Shown here piece after piece: positions 8,257 through 17,916 of a DNA stretch of 64,000 nucleotides; position 1 is the first letter of the stretch; each line of letters opens with the position of its first letter. The notes beneath the pieces are model-generated. The model searched no databases. It was not told the origin of the DNA and saw nothing but the letters and a program-made list of their open reading frames with translations. The translations under genes were made by a program, and so were the position numbers. The DNA comes from Elizabethkingia sp. YR214 (lineage in GTDB: Bacteria > Bacteroidota > Bacteroidia > Flavobacteriales > Weeksellaceae), in NCBI RefSeq assembly GCF_003058195.1, contig NZ_QBUH01000004.1, forward strand, positions 372,001-436,000, written 5' to 3'.

Positions 8257-10425
8257 TTATTGTGCTGGTCTTACGCATCTTATAGAGGCATTGTGTACCG
8301 AGTTTCTGTTTGTTTTAGTCCAGGCATCACTTCCGTTAGTTAGCACCTGATGATACCATGTTCCTTCAGGCATATGGAAGCTTGCTTTGGTACCCGGGGT
8401 ATCGTTCGCTTCATATTCCATAGTTCCGGAATTGAGTACTCCTGCTGGTAAGGCGTTAAAGCCTACCTGATTAGATTTTATATTGTCAATTTTGCCACGT
8501 CCCATTGCCCATAGTCCATCGGCTTTGTTGTCCCGATCTTCACCGCATTTCATTACACTTCCGAGCAAGGCAGAACTTACCTGGTATTCAGAGGTTATGG
8601 CACTGAAAAGACTAGTCCAGTTAGCGTCGCTTGCAGCATTCCATCCTGCAGGACACCATGTTTGGGCTTGTGTAGCTTTATTGGTTGGGTAAAATCTACC
8701 ATAGATAGCCCCTGTAGGATCATTCGGATTAGCAATTCCTATAGTATTTCTTGTGTTTTCGTTTACACCGTCATATCCATCCCAGTTAAGGTTTTCCATA
8801 AACCATTCGCTGTTTCCGTATTTTTTATAAGCATAAGATTTTCCGTCTCGTGGATCGGTAAAAGTTCCCGTTTTTGTGCTGTAATCGCAGTACTGATTCT
8901 TGGAAGCTAATTGGTTTGCCGGCATAAGATCCGGTTGAGGAGAGGATGTGCTTATTCCTTTCAGCGGAAGAGGTAAGGTAAGATCCGGACATGGTTTACT
9001 GAAAGGAGTTACAAGATAAAGATTATCATTGCAAGGTGGAGTTTGGTAGTTTCCACTATTGATCATACTGTCTAATTTCTGCTGGTAATATGAATCTAAA
9101 ACCAATCCCCATTTCGAATATAAATTACGTAGGTCATAACCGGATATCTGAACTATTTTCTGTAAGAAATAGAACTTTCTGGCTTCGTTATCGCCTCCGC
9201 TTTCTTTTTCTTCTCTTGTAATCCTGTGGAGTGTTTTAATAAGATCGTCTCCGAAAAGAACCCGTAATTGTTCTAAAAAGAATAGTCGGCTTTCATTTAC
9301 ATTTTGGTATACAGTTCCAATATCTGCACTCCAATAGTCTCTGGTGGTACGTTTAAACCAGTCGTTATGGAATTTGTCTACCCAGATATTTTCCGTCCAT
9401 TTTTGCCAGTTGTTTCCCTGGAAATGGCGCACAGATGCGAAAGTATAAAAGTTAACTGTGGTTTCTGTGTATTCAGAAGGTTTGTAGGCTCCCTGTTGGT
9501 TTTGGTGACCAATTTCATGAGAAATTCCCCAGCCATTATTGATGAGGTTGGTCTCCATAAGTAGTCGGTCCATAGCGGCTTCGTCATTGCCATTGAATCC
9601 GGTGCCCCAGTCTGTTGCGTACATATATCCGGTGCCTACCTGTGTCATTAGGTATTTTACCCCATTGCTCATTGGTTGGTGAAGAGGATTTGGATCATTG
9701 GCGTTCAGTCCGCTAATCTGGATTTCAGCATCGAGTATTCCGTCGAAAGCTGTAAGCCAGTTAGGTATAGAAACAGGATAACCTTTGTAAGCGTCTGGCA
9801 TCAGATATTTATCTACTTTATCCTTATTTACAACAACTATAATATCTTTGGATTTAAACATGACATCCTGAATAGTTGACTGGGCAACCTGATTTTTGAA
9901 GTCAGTAATGTTTGTTGCTCCCAGTTCGTAATAAGGGTGATTAATATAACCGCTGGTCGGATCTAATGTTATCCTGACCTTTCCTGTAGTATTTCCTTTT
10001 TCAGATACATAACGAAAATAAATAATACCACCTTTATGTTGTGTAGGGGGGATTATATTTTCCCCAACTTTCAGGGGAATTTCAACAACATTGCTTCCGT
10101 CTTTTACTCTGGTTCCAATTACAACACTGGGCATGGCACCGTCTGAAGCAGGTAGAGTGTTTTCCAATGTTAGTTTCAGAGATTTGTCGGCAGGAAGGTA
10201 ATAGCCTGTAGTGGTGTGGTCGAATTTTAACTGGACCTGCCTTAATCTTGTCCTTTCGTAATTAGAACTTCCAATTTGCAGTAACTCGAAGACGTTGGGT
10301 GGGTTGTTGTTCTGAAGCGTGGCTTCCGGATTTAGTTCATTGCTCATAAAATGGTCGGCAGACCTGCAGCTGTAACAGAATGCTAAGAGCCATAGCATTG
10401 CTACTGCAGTAGAAATGTTTCTCAT
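8257..10425 (-). CDS. M60-family metallopeptidase lipoprotein with FISUMP-type C-terminal domain
   Basis: The 722-residue product starts with a lipoprotein signal (FCYSC, lipid on Cys-20). The zinc site is HEIGHQNQ: His-303, Glu-304 and His-307, with Glu-321 in SEYTETTVNFYTF as the probable third ligand, as in M60/enhancin-like gluzincins (HExxH-x(8-28)-E). The stretch around 65-190 looks like an N-terminal beta-sandwich. Residues from about 515 to the end (YAYKKYGNSEWFMENLNWDG ... CPAGW ... SIRCVRP) resemble the Fibrobacter succinogenes major paralogous domain, probably a binding or surface module. Known M60 enzymes cut mucin-type O-glycoproteins, so a surface enzyme acting on host or environmental glycoproteins is a reasonable inference. 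Confidence 0.82.
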   Translation of the reverse strand: MRNISTAVAMLWLLAFCYSCRSADHFMSNELNPEATLQNNNPPNVFELLQIGSSNYERTRLRQVQLKFDHTTTGYYLPADKSLKLTLENTLPASDGAMPSVVIGTRVKDGSNVVEIPLKVGENIIPPTQHKGGIIYFRYVSEKGNTTGKVRITLDPTSGYINHPYYELGATNITDFKNQVAQSTIQDVMFKSKDIIVVVNKDKVDKYLMPDAYKGYPVSIPNWLTAFDGILDAEIQISGLNANDPNPLHQPMSNGVKYLMTQVGTGYMYATDWGTGFNGNDEAAMDRLLMETNLINNGWGISHEIGHQNQQGAYKPSEYTETTVNFYTFASVRHFQGNNWQKWTENIWVDKFHNDWFKRTTRDYWSADIGTVYQNVNESRLFFLEQLRVLFGDDLIKTLHRITREEKESGGDNEARKFYFLQKIVQISGYDLRNLYSKWGLVLDSYYQQKLDSMINSGNYQTPPCNDNLYLVTPFSKPCPDLTLPLPLKGISTSSPQPDLMPANQLASKNQYCDYSTKTGTFTDPRDGKSYAYKKYGNSEWFMENLNWDGYDGVNENTRNTIGIANPNDPTGAIYGRFYPTNKATQAQTWCPAGWNAASDANWTSLFSAITSEYQVSSALLGSVMKCGEDRDNKADGLWAMGRGKIDNIKSNQVGFNALPAGVLNSGTMEYEANDTPGTKASFHMPEGTWYHQVLTNGSDAWTKTNRNSVHNASIRCVRPAQ

Positions 10426-10629
10426 ATTAGTTTAATTTGGTGGTTATTAGTTGTTTATGCTAATATAAATGTTTTTTATTTAACAACAATGGATTTTTTT
10501 TATGAAAATGATTTTTTTATTTAAGTATCATTTTGTTTTTTGTATAATATCGCGTTAAATACGATTAATAATATAAATTGATAGAAAAATGATAATATGC
10601 ATATTGATATTTCTTTGATACTAAATGCG

Positions 10630-10637
10630 TAAATTTG
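10630..10637 (+). promoter_or_regulatory. -7 element for the EamA transporter gene
   Basis: TAAATTTG lies 22 bases before the ATG at 10659. It overlaps a possible upstream TTG start at 10635, which argues against that start. Confidence 0.5.
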
Positions 10638-10658
10638 CGCCCGCGTAACGAAAAAATT

Positions 10659-11633
10659 ATGGAGAAGAAAAATATACTGAAGGGTGTTTTATTTGTCGGA
10701 GTAGGAGCTAGTATCTACGGAATGCTTGCAACCTTTGTTAAACTGGCATACAATGACGGTTATACAACTGCAGAAGTGACTACTTCACAGTTTATGTGGG
10801 GAATTATCGGGCTTTTGCTTCTTAATGTTATTCAGACTGTAGCATCAAATAAAGAGCTTCCTGCACCTAAAAAAGGAGATATAAGAAAACTAATGCTTGC
10901 CGGGACTTCTCTGGGTGGGACAAGTCTTTTCTATTATCTGTCAGTGCAATATATTAATGTTTCTATTGCAATTGTATTATTAATGCAATCGGTATGGTTT
11001 AGTGTAGTGGTAGAAAGTTTTATAAACAAGAAACTGCCTACAGCCCGTAAAGTATTGGCGACTATTATTGTACTTGTAGGAACCGTTTTGGCAACCAATC
11101 TTATTAATATGGATGTAAAGCTGGATGTCAGAGGTGTTTTTTGGGGACTTATGGCGGCAGGATCTTACACGCTTACTATGTTTACCTCTAATACAATCGC
11201 AACATATCTGCCTGCATTTCGTAAGAGTTTTATACAGCTGTTAGGAGGAGCAGTTATTGTTTTTATTTTCCTGTTCTTCTCTCAGATAGGACCATTGCAC
11301 TTTGATGCTTTAAAAGGAATTTATACTCACTTTAGTAGTAATATGGAAGGGATTCGTCCGTTTGATTATTCTATACTATGGACTTATGGGTTGTTTTTAG
11401 CTGTTTTCGGAACAATTTTGCCTCCTATTTTATTTAATATAGGTTTTCCGAATTCAGGATTAGGATTGGGAAGTATCGTATCTTCTCTGGAGCTTCCAGT
11501 TTCTGTTACTATGGCTTTTGTTCTGTTAGGTGAAGAGGTATTGCTTATTCAATGGGCAGGTATTGCACTTATACTTTTTGCAATTGTTCTGATGAATTTG
11601 CCTTCCCGTAAAAAAGAACAGGTATTGGCATAG
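10659..11633 (+). CDS. EamA/DMT-family inner-membrane transporter
   Basis: A 324-residue hydrophobic protein with about ten membrane helices in two homologous halves (EamA repeats), as in drug/metabolite transporters of the RhaT/YdcZ type. GVFWGLMAAGSYTLTMFTSN marks the start of the second repeat, and the C terminus is short and basic (SRKKEQ). An in-frame TTG at 10635 would add eight residues (MRPRNEKI) but lies inside the -7 promoter element, so ATG at 10659 (MEKKNILKG) is preferred. The substrate cannot be told from sequence; metabolite efflux is the common role in this family. Confidence 0.85.
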   Translation: MEKKNILKGVLFVGVGASIYGMLATFVKLAYNDGYTTAEVTTSQFMWGIIGLLLLNVIQTVASNKELPAPKKGDIRKLMLAGTSLGGTSLFYYLSVQYINVSIAIVLLMQSVWFSVVVESFINKKLPTARKVLATIIVLVGTVLATNLINMDVKLDVRGVFWGLMAAGSYTLTMFTSNTIATYLPAFRKSFIQLLGGAVIVFIFLFFSQIGPLHFDALKGIYTHFSSNMEGIRPFDYSILWTYGLFLAVFGTILPPILFNIGFPNSGLGLGSIVSSLELPVSVTMAFVLLGEEVLLIQWAGIALILFAIVLMNLPSRKKEQVLA

Positions 11634-11660
11634 TTCAACGGTTAAATAATATAAATATAG

Positions 11661-11691
11661 AAGACACCTAGGCTTTACGCTTAGGTGTCTT
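11661..11691. terminator. Bidirectional terminator
   Basis: AAGACACCTA and TAGGTGTCTT arms plus inner G-C pairs, with T-rich sequence on the plus side. It separates two convergent transporter genes. Confidence 0.8.
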
Positions 11692-11743
11692 TATTTTAAT
11701 AGTGTTTTTGGGATTGCTAAAGAGAGATTTTTTCTGATTTAAA

Positions 11744-13084
11744 TTAGCAAAGTTGTTCGTCGTGCTGTGAGAGATCCAGTCCAATTTTTTCTGATTCCTC
11801 TGATACTCTTAGTGGTATTATTGCATTCGATATTTTGTATAGCAGCAGAGAACCAAAGAAAGAGAATAGGGATACAAGAATCAGGGCTGTCATATGATGT
11901 AAGAAAACGCTGATTCCACCGTGTAAAAGGCTTGCATTGTCACCATGTGCGAAAATAGCCGTTAGTATCATTCCCATGATTCCGCCAATACCGTGGCAGG
12001 CAAATACATCGAGTGTGTCATCAATTCGTTTTAGTTTGCTCCAGTTCACCATAGTATTAGATATTATTGCTGTTATAAAGCCTATAAATAAGCTTTCACG
12101 GATGCTTACAAAACCTGCAGCAGGTGTTATGGCTACAAGTCCTACAACGGCTCCAATACAAGCTCCTAATACAGAAACTTTTCTTCCGTTTATACGATCA
12201 AAGAATATCCAGGTCATCATTGCAGATGCAGAAGCAATCGTTGTAGTACCAAAAGCTAAAGCTGCTGTTGCATTAGCGGCCAATGCGGATCCGGCATTGA
12301 AGCCAAACCAGCCAAACCATAACATACCGGTTCCGAGTAATACAAAAGCAGTATTGGAAGGCTCATGATGTGGTCTTTTTCTTTTTCCTAAAACCATGGC
12401 ACCAGCAAGGGCCGCAAAGCCTGCACTCATGTGGACAACAGTACCTCCGGCAAAGTCTTTTACACCAAAGTATTTGTTCAGGAGTCCATCCGGATACCAT
12501 ATCATATGACATAATGGTGTATAGATGAATAGGCTGAAAAGGACGATGAAGAGTAAATATGAAATGAAACGAACTCTTTCTGCAAATGATCCGGTAATCA
12601 ATGCAGGAGTGATAACTGCAAATTTCATCTGAAATAATGCGAATAGCAGGAACGGGATTGTAGAAGCCAGATTTTTATGTGGTAAAGTACTTACGCCGTC
12701 AAAGAAAAAATACTCGAAAGGATTTCCTATGATGCCATATTTTACACCATTGATTTCGAAACCAATGGAGCTTCCAAAGGATAGTGAAAATCCTACTATA
12801 ATCCAGATAAGTGATACCACTCCAAGAGAAATAAAGCTTTGGAGCATGGTAGAAAGTATGTTCTTTCTGCCTACCATACCGCCGTAAAAGAAGGAAAGCC
12901 CAGGTGTCATTAATAGCACTAATCCCGAGGCCGTTAGTATCCAAGCGGTATCTGCGCTATTAATATTACTTTCTGGTAAAAAGTTTTGCATATTAATTTG
13001 ATCTGTATTGCTTCCGACTAATGCACCTAGTGAAATAATACAGATAATAACAAAAGAAATGACCCAGCGTTTCTCAATTTTCAT
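11744..13084 (-). CDS. amt: Ammonium transporter (Amt/MEP/Rh family)
   Basis: A 446-residue channel-like protein with about eleven membrane helices. Family signatures are visible: TPGLSFFYGGMVGRKN near the N terminus, FAVITPALITGSFAERV, the first pore histidine in VVHMSAGFAALAGAMVLGKR, the long helix WFGWFGFNAGSA, and the second pore histidine in DVFACHGIGGIMGMI. The twin-histidine pore conducts ammonia across the inner membrane. The hydrophobic N terminus (RWVISFVIICIISLG) may be a cleaved signal, as in many Amt proteins. No PII gene (glnK) lies next to it, unlike the common amtB-glnK pair. Confidence 0.95.
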   Translation of the reverse strand: MKIEKRWVISFVIICIISLGALVGSNTDQINMQNFLPESNINSADTAWILTASGLVLLMTPGLSFFYGGMVGRKNILSTMLQSFISLGVVSLIWIIVGFSLSFGSSIGFEINGVKYGIIGNPFEYFFFDGVSTLPHKNLASTIPFLLFALFQMKFAVITPALITGSFAERVRFISYLLFIVLFSLFIYTPLCHMIWYPDGLLNKYFGVKDFAGGTVVHMSAGFAALAGAMVLGKRKRPHHEPSNTAFVLLGTGMLWFGWFGFNAGSALAANATAALAFGTTTIASASAMMTWIFFDRINGRKVSVLGACIGAVVGLVAITPAAGFVSIRESLFIGFITAIISNTMVNWSKLKRIDDTLDVFACHGIGGIMGMILTAIFAHGDNASLLHGGISVFLHHMTALILVSLFSFFGSLLLYKISNAIIPLRVSEESEKIGLDLSQHDEQLC

Positions 13085-13403
13085 ATTTAATAGGTATTTG
13101 GTGTGTCAAATATAGGGGTAAAAATTAAAATATTATATTTATTTTCAATTTAACCCTTGTTTTTTTATGGTTATATTCATATTTGTTATGTTTTTAAATT
13201 ATTTATTGTTCCGTTTTATAGGGGTGTTGTGATTGTTTTGTGTGTTTAGGATATATAGTTCTGAAAACTAGTTTGCGAAACATTATTTATTGAATATATG
13301 TGTAATTAGACCTGATTTTGTGTATTTGTATTTTATTTCAGGATTTTTTTGTTATAACTATTTCACAAATCAATAGTTTTTATATTTTTATCAAAATTTA
13401 ATC
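13085..13403. other. Divergent AT-rich intergenic region (319 bases)
   Basis: It separates the amt gene (minus) from an MFS gene (plus). A -7 element for amt, minus-strand TATATTTG, is at 13107-13114. I see no clear -7 for the plus gene, no hairpin with a T-run and no small gene. Confidence 0.5.
13107..13114 (-). promoter_or_regulatory. -7 element for amt
   Basis: Minus-strand TATATTTG fits TAnnTTTG, 22 bases before the amt start codon. No -33 element at the usual spacing. Confidence 0.45.
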
Positions 13404-14645
13404 ATGCAGCAACTTCCGCTATCTTCCAAGCTGAAATATATCTTTTCTATTCCGGTTATTATATCAGCATTAGGCTATTTTGTCGATATCTATGATTTAT
13501 TACTTTTTGGTATTGTAAGGATCCCTAGTTTAAAAGATCTGGGCTTAAATCCGGATGTGGATGGAACTTTTATCCTGAATTGCCAGATGGTAGGCTTACT
13601 GATTGGTGGTGTTTTCTGGGGTGTTTTTGGAGATAAAAAAGGAAGGCTCTCCGTTTTGTTCGGTTCTATACTAGTATATTCGCTGGCTAATATTGCCTGT
13701 GGATTTCTCCCATATTTTCCTAAGACAAATCTGGTATATACTTATGCATTACTGCGTTTTGTTGCGGGTGTAGGTCTGGCAGGGGAATTAGGAGCCGGAA
13801 TTACATTAGTGTCGGAAAGTTTGCCTAAAGAGTTGCGCGCAATAGGGACGTCTGTAGTCGCAGGATTTGGACTGATGGGTGCTGTGGTTGCCCAGTTGAC
13901 AGTTGAACTGTCCGGAGGGTGGAATATATCTTATATTATTGGTGGTGGTTTAGGAATTCTACTTTTATTTTTAAGAATTAGTGTTTCTGAATCGGGGATT
14001 TATAAAAATATTAAACATCAGTCTGTTTCCAAAGGGAATTTTCTCTCCTTTTTTACCAATAAAGACAGGCTGATAAGGTATCTGAAATGTATTGCTGTTG
14101 GACTACCAACCTGGTATTGTATTGGTATTTTAGCTGTATTAGCCAATCAATTCGCACCAGAGTTAGGAATTAAAGAAATCAATCCCGGAAAAGCAATTAT
14201 GTGGGGCTATGTAGGTATTTCAGTCGGAGATCTTATGAGTGGATTTATTTCGCAAATGCTAAAGTCCCGTAAGAAAGCTATTTTTTATATGTTGCTTTTC
14301 ACTATTGTAGGTGTGGGAATAATGTTATTTGGAAATACCAATACAGAGACAAAGTATTATGCGTTCTGTGTATGGCTAGGGCTTGGTACGGGTTATTGGG
14401 CGATGTTTGTTACGCTGGCAGCAGAACAGTTTGGTACCAATATCCGAAATACAGCAACAACTACGGTACCTAATATGGTAAGAGGTTTGGTTCCGGTGAT
14501 GATTCTGGCTTTCGATCTTTTCAAAAAAGATTTCTCTGTTATTATAAGTGCAGCAATTGTAGGTGCTGTTGTGTTTGGATTGGCATTTTATTCAACGCTT
14601 ACTATCTCCGAAACACACAATAAGGACTTGGATTTTACTGAATAG
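13404..14645 (+). CDS. MFS transporter (metabolite:H+ symporter type)
   Basis: A 413-residue protein with about twelve membrane helices. The loop-2/3 signature GVFGDKKGRLSVLFGS and the helix-5 region GVGLAGELGAGITLVSESLP place it with the proton-linked metabolite symporters (ShiA/PcaK/phosphate-symporter-like) rather than drug exporters. Substrate unknown; an organic acid or similar small metabolite is the family norm. It stands alone between two gaps, and neither neighbour suggests a pathway. Confidence 0.8.
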   Translation: MQQLPLSSKLKYIFSIPVIISALGYFVDIYDLLLFGIVRIPSLKDLGLNPDVDGTFILNCQMVGLLIGGVFWGVFGDKKGRLSVLFGSILVYSLANIACGFLPYFPKTNLVYTYALLRFVAGVGLAGELGAGITLVSESLPKELRAIGTSVVAGFGLMGAVVAQLTVELSGGWNISYIIGGGLGILLLFLRISVSESGIYKNIKHQSVSKGNFLSFFTNKDRLIRYLKCIAVGLPTWYCIGILAVLANQFAPELGIKEINPGKAIMWGYVGISVGDLMSGFISQMLKSRKKAIFYMLLFTIVGVGIMLFGNTNTETKYYAFCVWLGLGTGYWAMFVTLAAEQFGTNIRNTATTTVPNMVRGLVPVMILAFDLFKKDFSVIISAAIVGAVVFGLAFYSTLTISETHNKDLDFTE

Positions 14646-14817
14646 TTAATCTTAAAGCTGATGAATTCAAAATTAAATAGCTTATCAAACGTATTGTAAA
14701 CTTAGTATAAGCAATATCACTTTGATCCTGTTTTTAAGAGTATTAATAATCATAATATTGAGTAAAATATAAACGAGCTCTTTTATTTCTTTTCCATTTT
14801 TTCATAATTTTATACTT

Positions 14818-15816
14818 ATGAAAAAGATTAAAACTGTTTTTATGGCTTTAGGTATAGCATTGTGTACATCTGTTGCTGCACAGGAACTGAAGCCTTTGGA
14901 TGCCTATCTCACGACGGTCAACTATCCGTATCCTGAGAATTATATAAAATTCGAATCTCAGGGGCAGAATCTGGAGATGGTATATATGGATGTAAAGCCA
15001 GTAACGGCTAATGGTAAAACAATTGTGCTGTTGCATGGCAAGAACTTTAATGCTGCATATTGGAAGAAAACAGCAGAGGTTCTCCTGAAAGAAGGTTTCA
15101 GAGTGATTATGCCAGATCAGATAGGTTTTGGGAAATCCAGCAAGCCTCACGATTATCAGTTTTCCTTTTCTCAGCTGGCTTATAATACCAAGCTTATTTT
15201 AGATAAGCTAAAAATAGATAAAGCGATTATCCTTGGTCATTCTATGGGGGGAATGGTAGCGACAAGGTTTACTTTGCAATACCCGGAACGTGTAGAAAAA
15301 TTGGTGTTAGAAAATCCTATAGGACTGGAAGATTATAAGACATTTGCAGGTTATGAAACTATTGATGAAGCCTACAAAGAGGAACTGAAAAATACAGTGG
15401 AGACTTACAGGAATTATCAGCTGAAGTTCTATTATGACAATAAATGGAAAGAAGAATACCAGCCATGGCTGAATATGCTTGCGGGTTGGACGCTTCATAA
15501 GGATTATCCTAAGGTGGCATGGGATGCCGCTTTAACCACGGATATGATCTATAACCAGCCGGTATGTTATGAGTTTCAGAATATCATAAGGCCTACATTG
15601 CTCATTATTGGTACCAGAGACAGAACAGCAATAGGAAAAGCCCGTGCGTCAAAAGAATTGCAGGATAAAATGGGCTTATATAATGAACTGGGTAAAAAGA
15701 CACAGGAAAAAATTCCGGGTTCAAAATTGGTAGAACTGGATAATGTAGGACATCTTCCGCATATTGAAGTTTTTGATCAGTTTGTCGGAGCTTTATTACC
15801 TTTTATAAAAGAATAA
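14818..15816 (+). CDS. Exported alpha/beta-hydrolase
   Basis: A 332-residue protein with a signal peptide (MKKIKTVFMALGIALCTSVAAQ). The alpha/beta-hydrolase fold is shown by the oxyanion motif VLLHGKNF, the nucleophile elbow GHSMGG (Ser about 142), the acid in IIGTRDRTA and the base in DNVGHLPHIE. A cap region rich in Y and W (about 185-240) lies between the Ser and Asp segments. It resembles haloalkane-dehalogenase/epoxide-hydrolase/BioH-like proteins but the substrate is not predictable. It is probably periplasmic or secreted, and shares its terminator with the convergent MFS gene. Confidence 0.85.
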   Translation: MKKIKTVFMALGIALCTSVAAQELKPLDAYLTTVNYPYPENYIKFESQGQNLEMVYMDVKPVTANGKTIVLLHGKNFNAAYWKKTAEVLLKEGFRVIMPDQIGFGKSSKPHDYQFSFSQLAYNTKLILDKLKIDKAIILGHSMGGMVATRFTLQYPERVEKLVLENPIGLEDYKTFAGYETIDEAYKEELKNTVETYRNYQLKFYYDNKWKEEYQPWLNMLAGWTLHKDYPKVAWDAALTTDMIYNQPVCYEFQNIIRPTLLIIGTRDRTAIGKARASKELQDKMGLYNELGKKTQEKIPGSKLVELDNVGHLPHIEVFDQFVGALLPFIKE

Positions 15817-15821
15817 ATACA

Positions 15822-15850
15822 ACAGCCACTTTATAAAGTGGCTGTATTTT
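15822..15850. terminator. Bidirectional terminator overlapping a coding end
   Basis: ACAGCCACTTT and AAAGTGGCTGT arms flank a short loop and are followed by TTTTTT on the plus strand. The right arm also encodes the last codons of the convergent MFS gene, whose stop lies in the loop region. Confidence 0.75.
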
Positions 15851-16976
15851 TTCTCAGTAACAAAATGGTGACCAGGGCTATGCCTGAAAAAGCAATAAGT
15901 GAAAGGCCTAGGTTTTGTATCAGGCCTGTCGCTACTAGTCCCAGACCTATTAAAATATAATAAATAAGTCCAAAAACAGCACCTGCCGATCCGGTTTCAT
16001 TTTTATATCTGAATAGTGCTGTGCTTAATATATTTGGAATAGCTATTCCGTAAGCCATAACAATAAAACAGAATGGGATTAGGAACCAGATCTTTTCTTC
16101 TATAACTCCTATTATAGTGGCAGCAATAAAAGCGACGAAAGTGCCGGTTCTTATAAGTATTTCGGATCCGAATCCTTTTTTTATGAGTCTTTTGTTTGCT
16201 AAAGCTCCAATAAGTGCTCCTGTAGCCAGAATAAAGCCGCTATAACCAAAATCAGTAGTACTAAAACCTTCTTTCTTAAAAATAAAAGGAGCAAGCGAGT
16301 AGTAGGAGAATAACATAACATTAAAGCTCATCACTAACATACTGTCTCTCCATATATAACGGTCATTCAGCATCTTTTTCAGTAACAGAAGAGTTGATTT
16401 AATATTTATATGTTTGTTTGGGGTAACAGTCTCTGCAAGGTTTTGTTGTGAGAGAAGGATAAGTATAATTGCCAGGATAAATAATAGCCCGAAAATGCCC
16501 ATGTATCCGAAGCTGGAAGAAATTGCAGAACCTGTAAGCATTCCGACAACCGGACTGATAGAAAGTCCTATTCCTACAAAAGAGAAAGCTTTTCCGATTT
16601 GCTCTTTATCATAAAGGTCGCGTAATATAGTCTGGGTAACGACAGAGCCAACAGCAATACCAAATGCTGAAATAATTCTTGCCAAAAGCAATATTTCAAA
16701 GCTTTTAGAGATGAGAGCCAGGATGGTACCTGTGCTGTAGCTGAATAATCCGTATATCATCGATTTTTTGCGACCAATACGGTCGCATTGTATCCCCCAG
16801 AAGATGACTCCGGCTGCAAAGGCTATAAAATAAAAACTGATGGTAAATGTTGCCGTTTCTTCGTTTACACTAAATTCCCTTGCTATTAAGGGGAGTGCCG
16901 GGCTGTAAATGGTTTCTACAAATTGGGGAAACATGACGAGCAATATCAGTATCCAGAGAGCATTTGTTTTTTTCAT
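15831..16976 (-). CDS. Bcr/CflA-family multidrug efflux MFS transporter
   Basis: A 381-residue protein with about twelve membrane helices. FVETIYSPALPLIAREF near the N terminus and the loop IQCDRIGRKKSMIYGLFSYS match the Bcr/CflA branch of drug:H+ antiporters, as does helix 5 VTQTILRDLYD. It should export a small hydrophobic compound across the inner membrane. An AraC-type regulator starts divergently 77 bases upstream and probably controls it, as NimR controls NimT in E. coli. The stop codon lies inside a shared bidirectional terminator. Confidence 0.85.
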   Translation of the reverse strand: MKKTNALWILILLVMFPQFVETIYSPALPLIAREFSVNEETATFTISFYFIAFAAGVIFWGIQCDRIGRKKSMIYGLFSYSTGTILALISKSFEILLLARIISAFGIAVGSVVTQTILRDLYDKEQIGKAFSFVGIGLSISPVVGMLTGSAISSSFGYMGIFGLLFILAIILILLSQQNLAETVTPNKHINIKSTLLLLKKMLNDRYIWRDSMLVMSFNVMLFSYYSLAPFIFKKEGFSTTDFGYSGFILATGALIGALANKRLIKKGFGSEILIRTGTFVAFIAATIIGVIEEKIWFLIPFCFIVMAYGIAIPNILSTALFRYKNETGSAGAVFGLIYYILIGLGLVATGLIQNLGLSLIAFSGIALVTILLLRKNTATL

Positions 16977-17053
16977 TATTTTTTTGACAAATTTCCTTCA
17001 ATATTTTACTATATTTATAATGATATAAAAACTAAAAATATCAAAATAAGGAC

Positions 17054-17833
17054 ATGGCTTTTTTACACCAGAATGATGAATTTAATGCAGATGACAGGCA
17101 TGAAAACGTAACAGGTATTGCCTCGGACATGGTAATGCATGATTCAGGATTTCATAGTCATCGGGAAAAAGTACAGCTTTTGTATGCTCCATCGGGATGT
17201 ATGACGGTTATTACACTTGAAAAGCAGCTTATTCTACCACCATCCAAATTGTTGTGGATACCAGCGGGAGAAGAACACAGGGTTACATTTAGAAACGTGG
17301 TGGCCTATCGTTCAGTATATTTCTCCGAGAAATATGTAAAGGAGAATGGTTTCTCGGGAGGTATACAGGTACGAAATGTAAATCCGCTATTACGAGAAAT
17401 TATTGAGAGAATTTGCTTCTGGTCTTGGGAGATGAAGGAAAGGGATAAGACAAATATCCTGTCTGTATTTTGGGAGGAGCTTAAAACGGCTCAAAAAGAA
17501 GCTTTAGATTTCTCTGTGCCTAAAGATTCGAGATTACAGAAGAAAGTGGAAGAATGGGCATTAAGAATTTCTCAGCCACCGTTTCTGAAAGTTTTATCTA
17601 CTGAAGTAGGAGCAAGCGAAAAGACAATTAGCAGAATTTTTATAAAAGAAACCGGCATGTCTTATCAGGAATGGAGACTGCAATGGTGTTTACACAGATC
17701 GATAGAGTTGCTTTCAGAGGGCAAAACTGTAGGAGAAACAGCTTTTGAACTTAGCTTTTCATCCGATAGTGCATTTATCGACTTTTTTAAAAAGCAAACA
17801 GGCGCCACGCCTTTACAATATATGATGCAGTAA
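17054..17833 (+). CDS. AraC-family transcriptional regulator (NimR-like), with cupin sensor
   Basis: A 259-residue protein. The N-terminal ~120 residues are a small cupin-like sensor (HSHREKVQLLYAPSGCMTV, LWIPAGEEHRVTF), and the C-terminal ~100 residues hold two helix-turn-helix motifs of the AraC type (STEVGASEKTISRIFIKETG and ETAFELSFSSDSAFIDFFKK, ending TPLQYM). It is divergent from the Bcr/CflA exporter, with 77 bases between them, so it probably senses an exporter substrate and activates that gene. Bacterial regulators of this shape (NimR/YeaM type) typically sit beside the exporter they govern. Confidence 0.88.
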   Translation: MAFLHQNDEFNADDRHENVTGIASDMVMHDSGFHSHREKVQLLYAPSGCMTVITLEKQLILPPSKLLWIPAGEEHRVTFRNVVAYRSVYFSEKYVKENGFSGGIQVRNVNPLLREIIERICFWSWEMKERDKTNILSVFWEELKTAQKEALDFSVPKDSRLQKKVEEWALRISQPPFLKVLSTEVGASEKTISRIFIKETGMSYQEWRLQWCLHRSIELLSEGKTVGETAFELSFSSDSAFIDFFKKQTGATPLQYMMQ

Positions 17834-17916
17834 TGTGATTTTAGACACAAGACGCGAGATACATGACACAAGATATTAATCTTTGTCGTGATTGGTTATT
17901 TAAAGGGAATAGGTTA

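Noticed and set aside
10635-10658. Eight extra N-terminal residues for the EamA transporter from a TTG start
   Set aside because: The TTG lies inside the -7 promoter element, so it would not be in the transcript.
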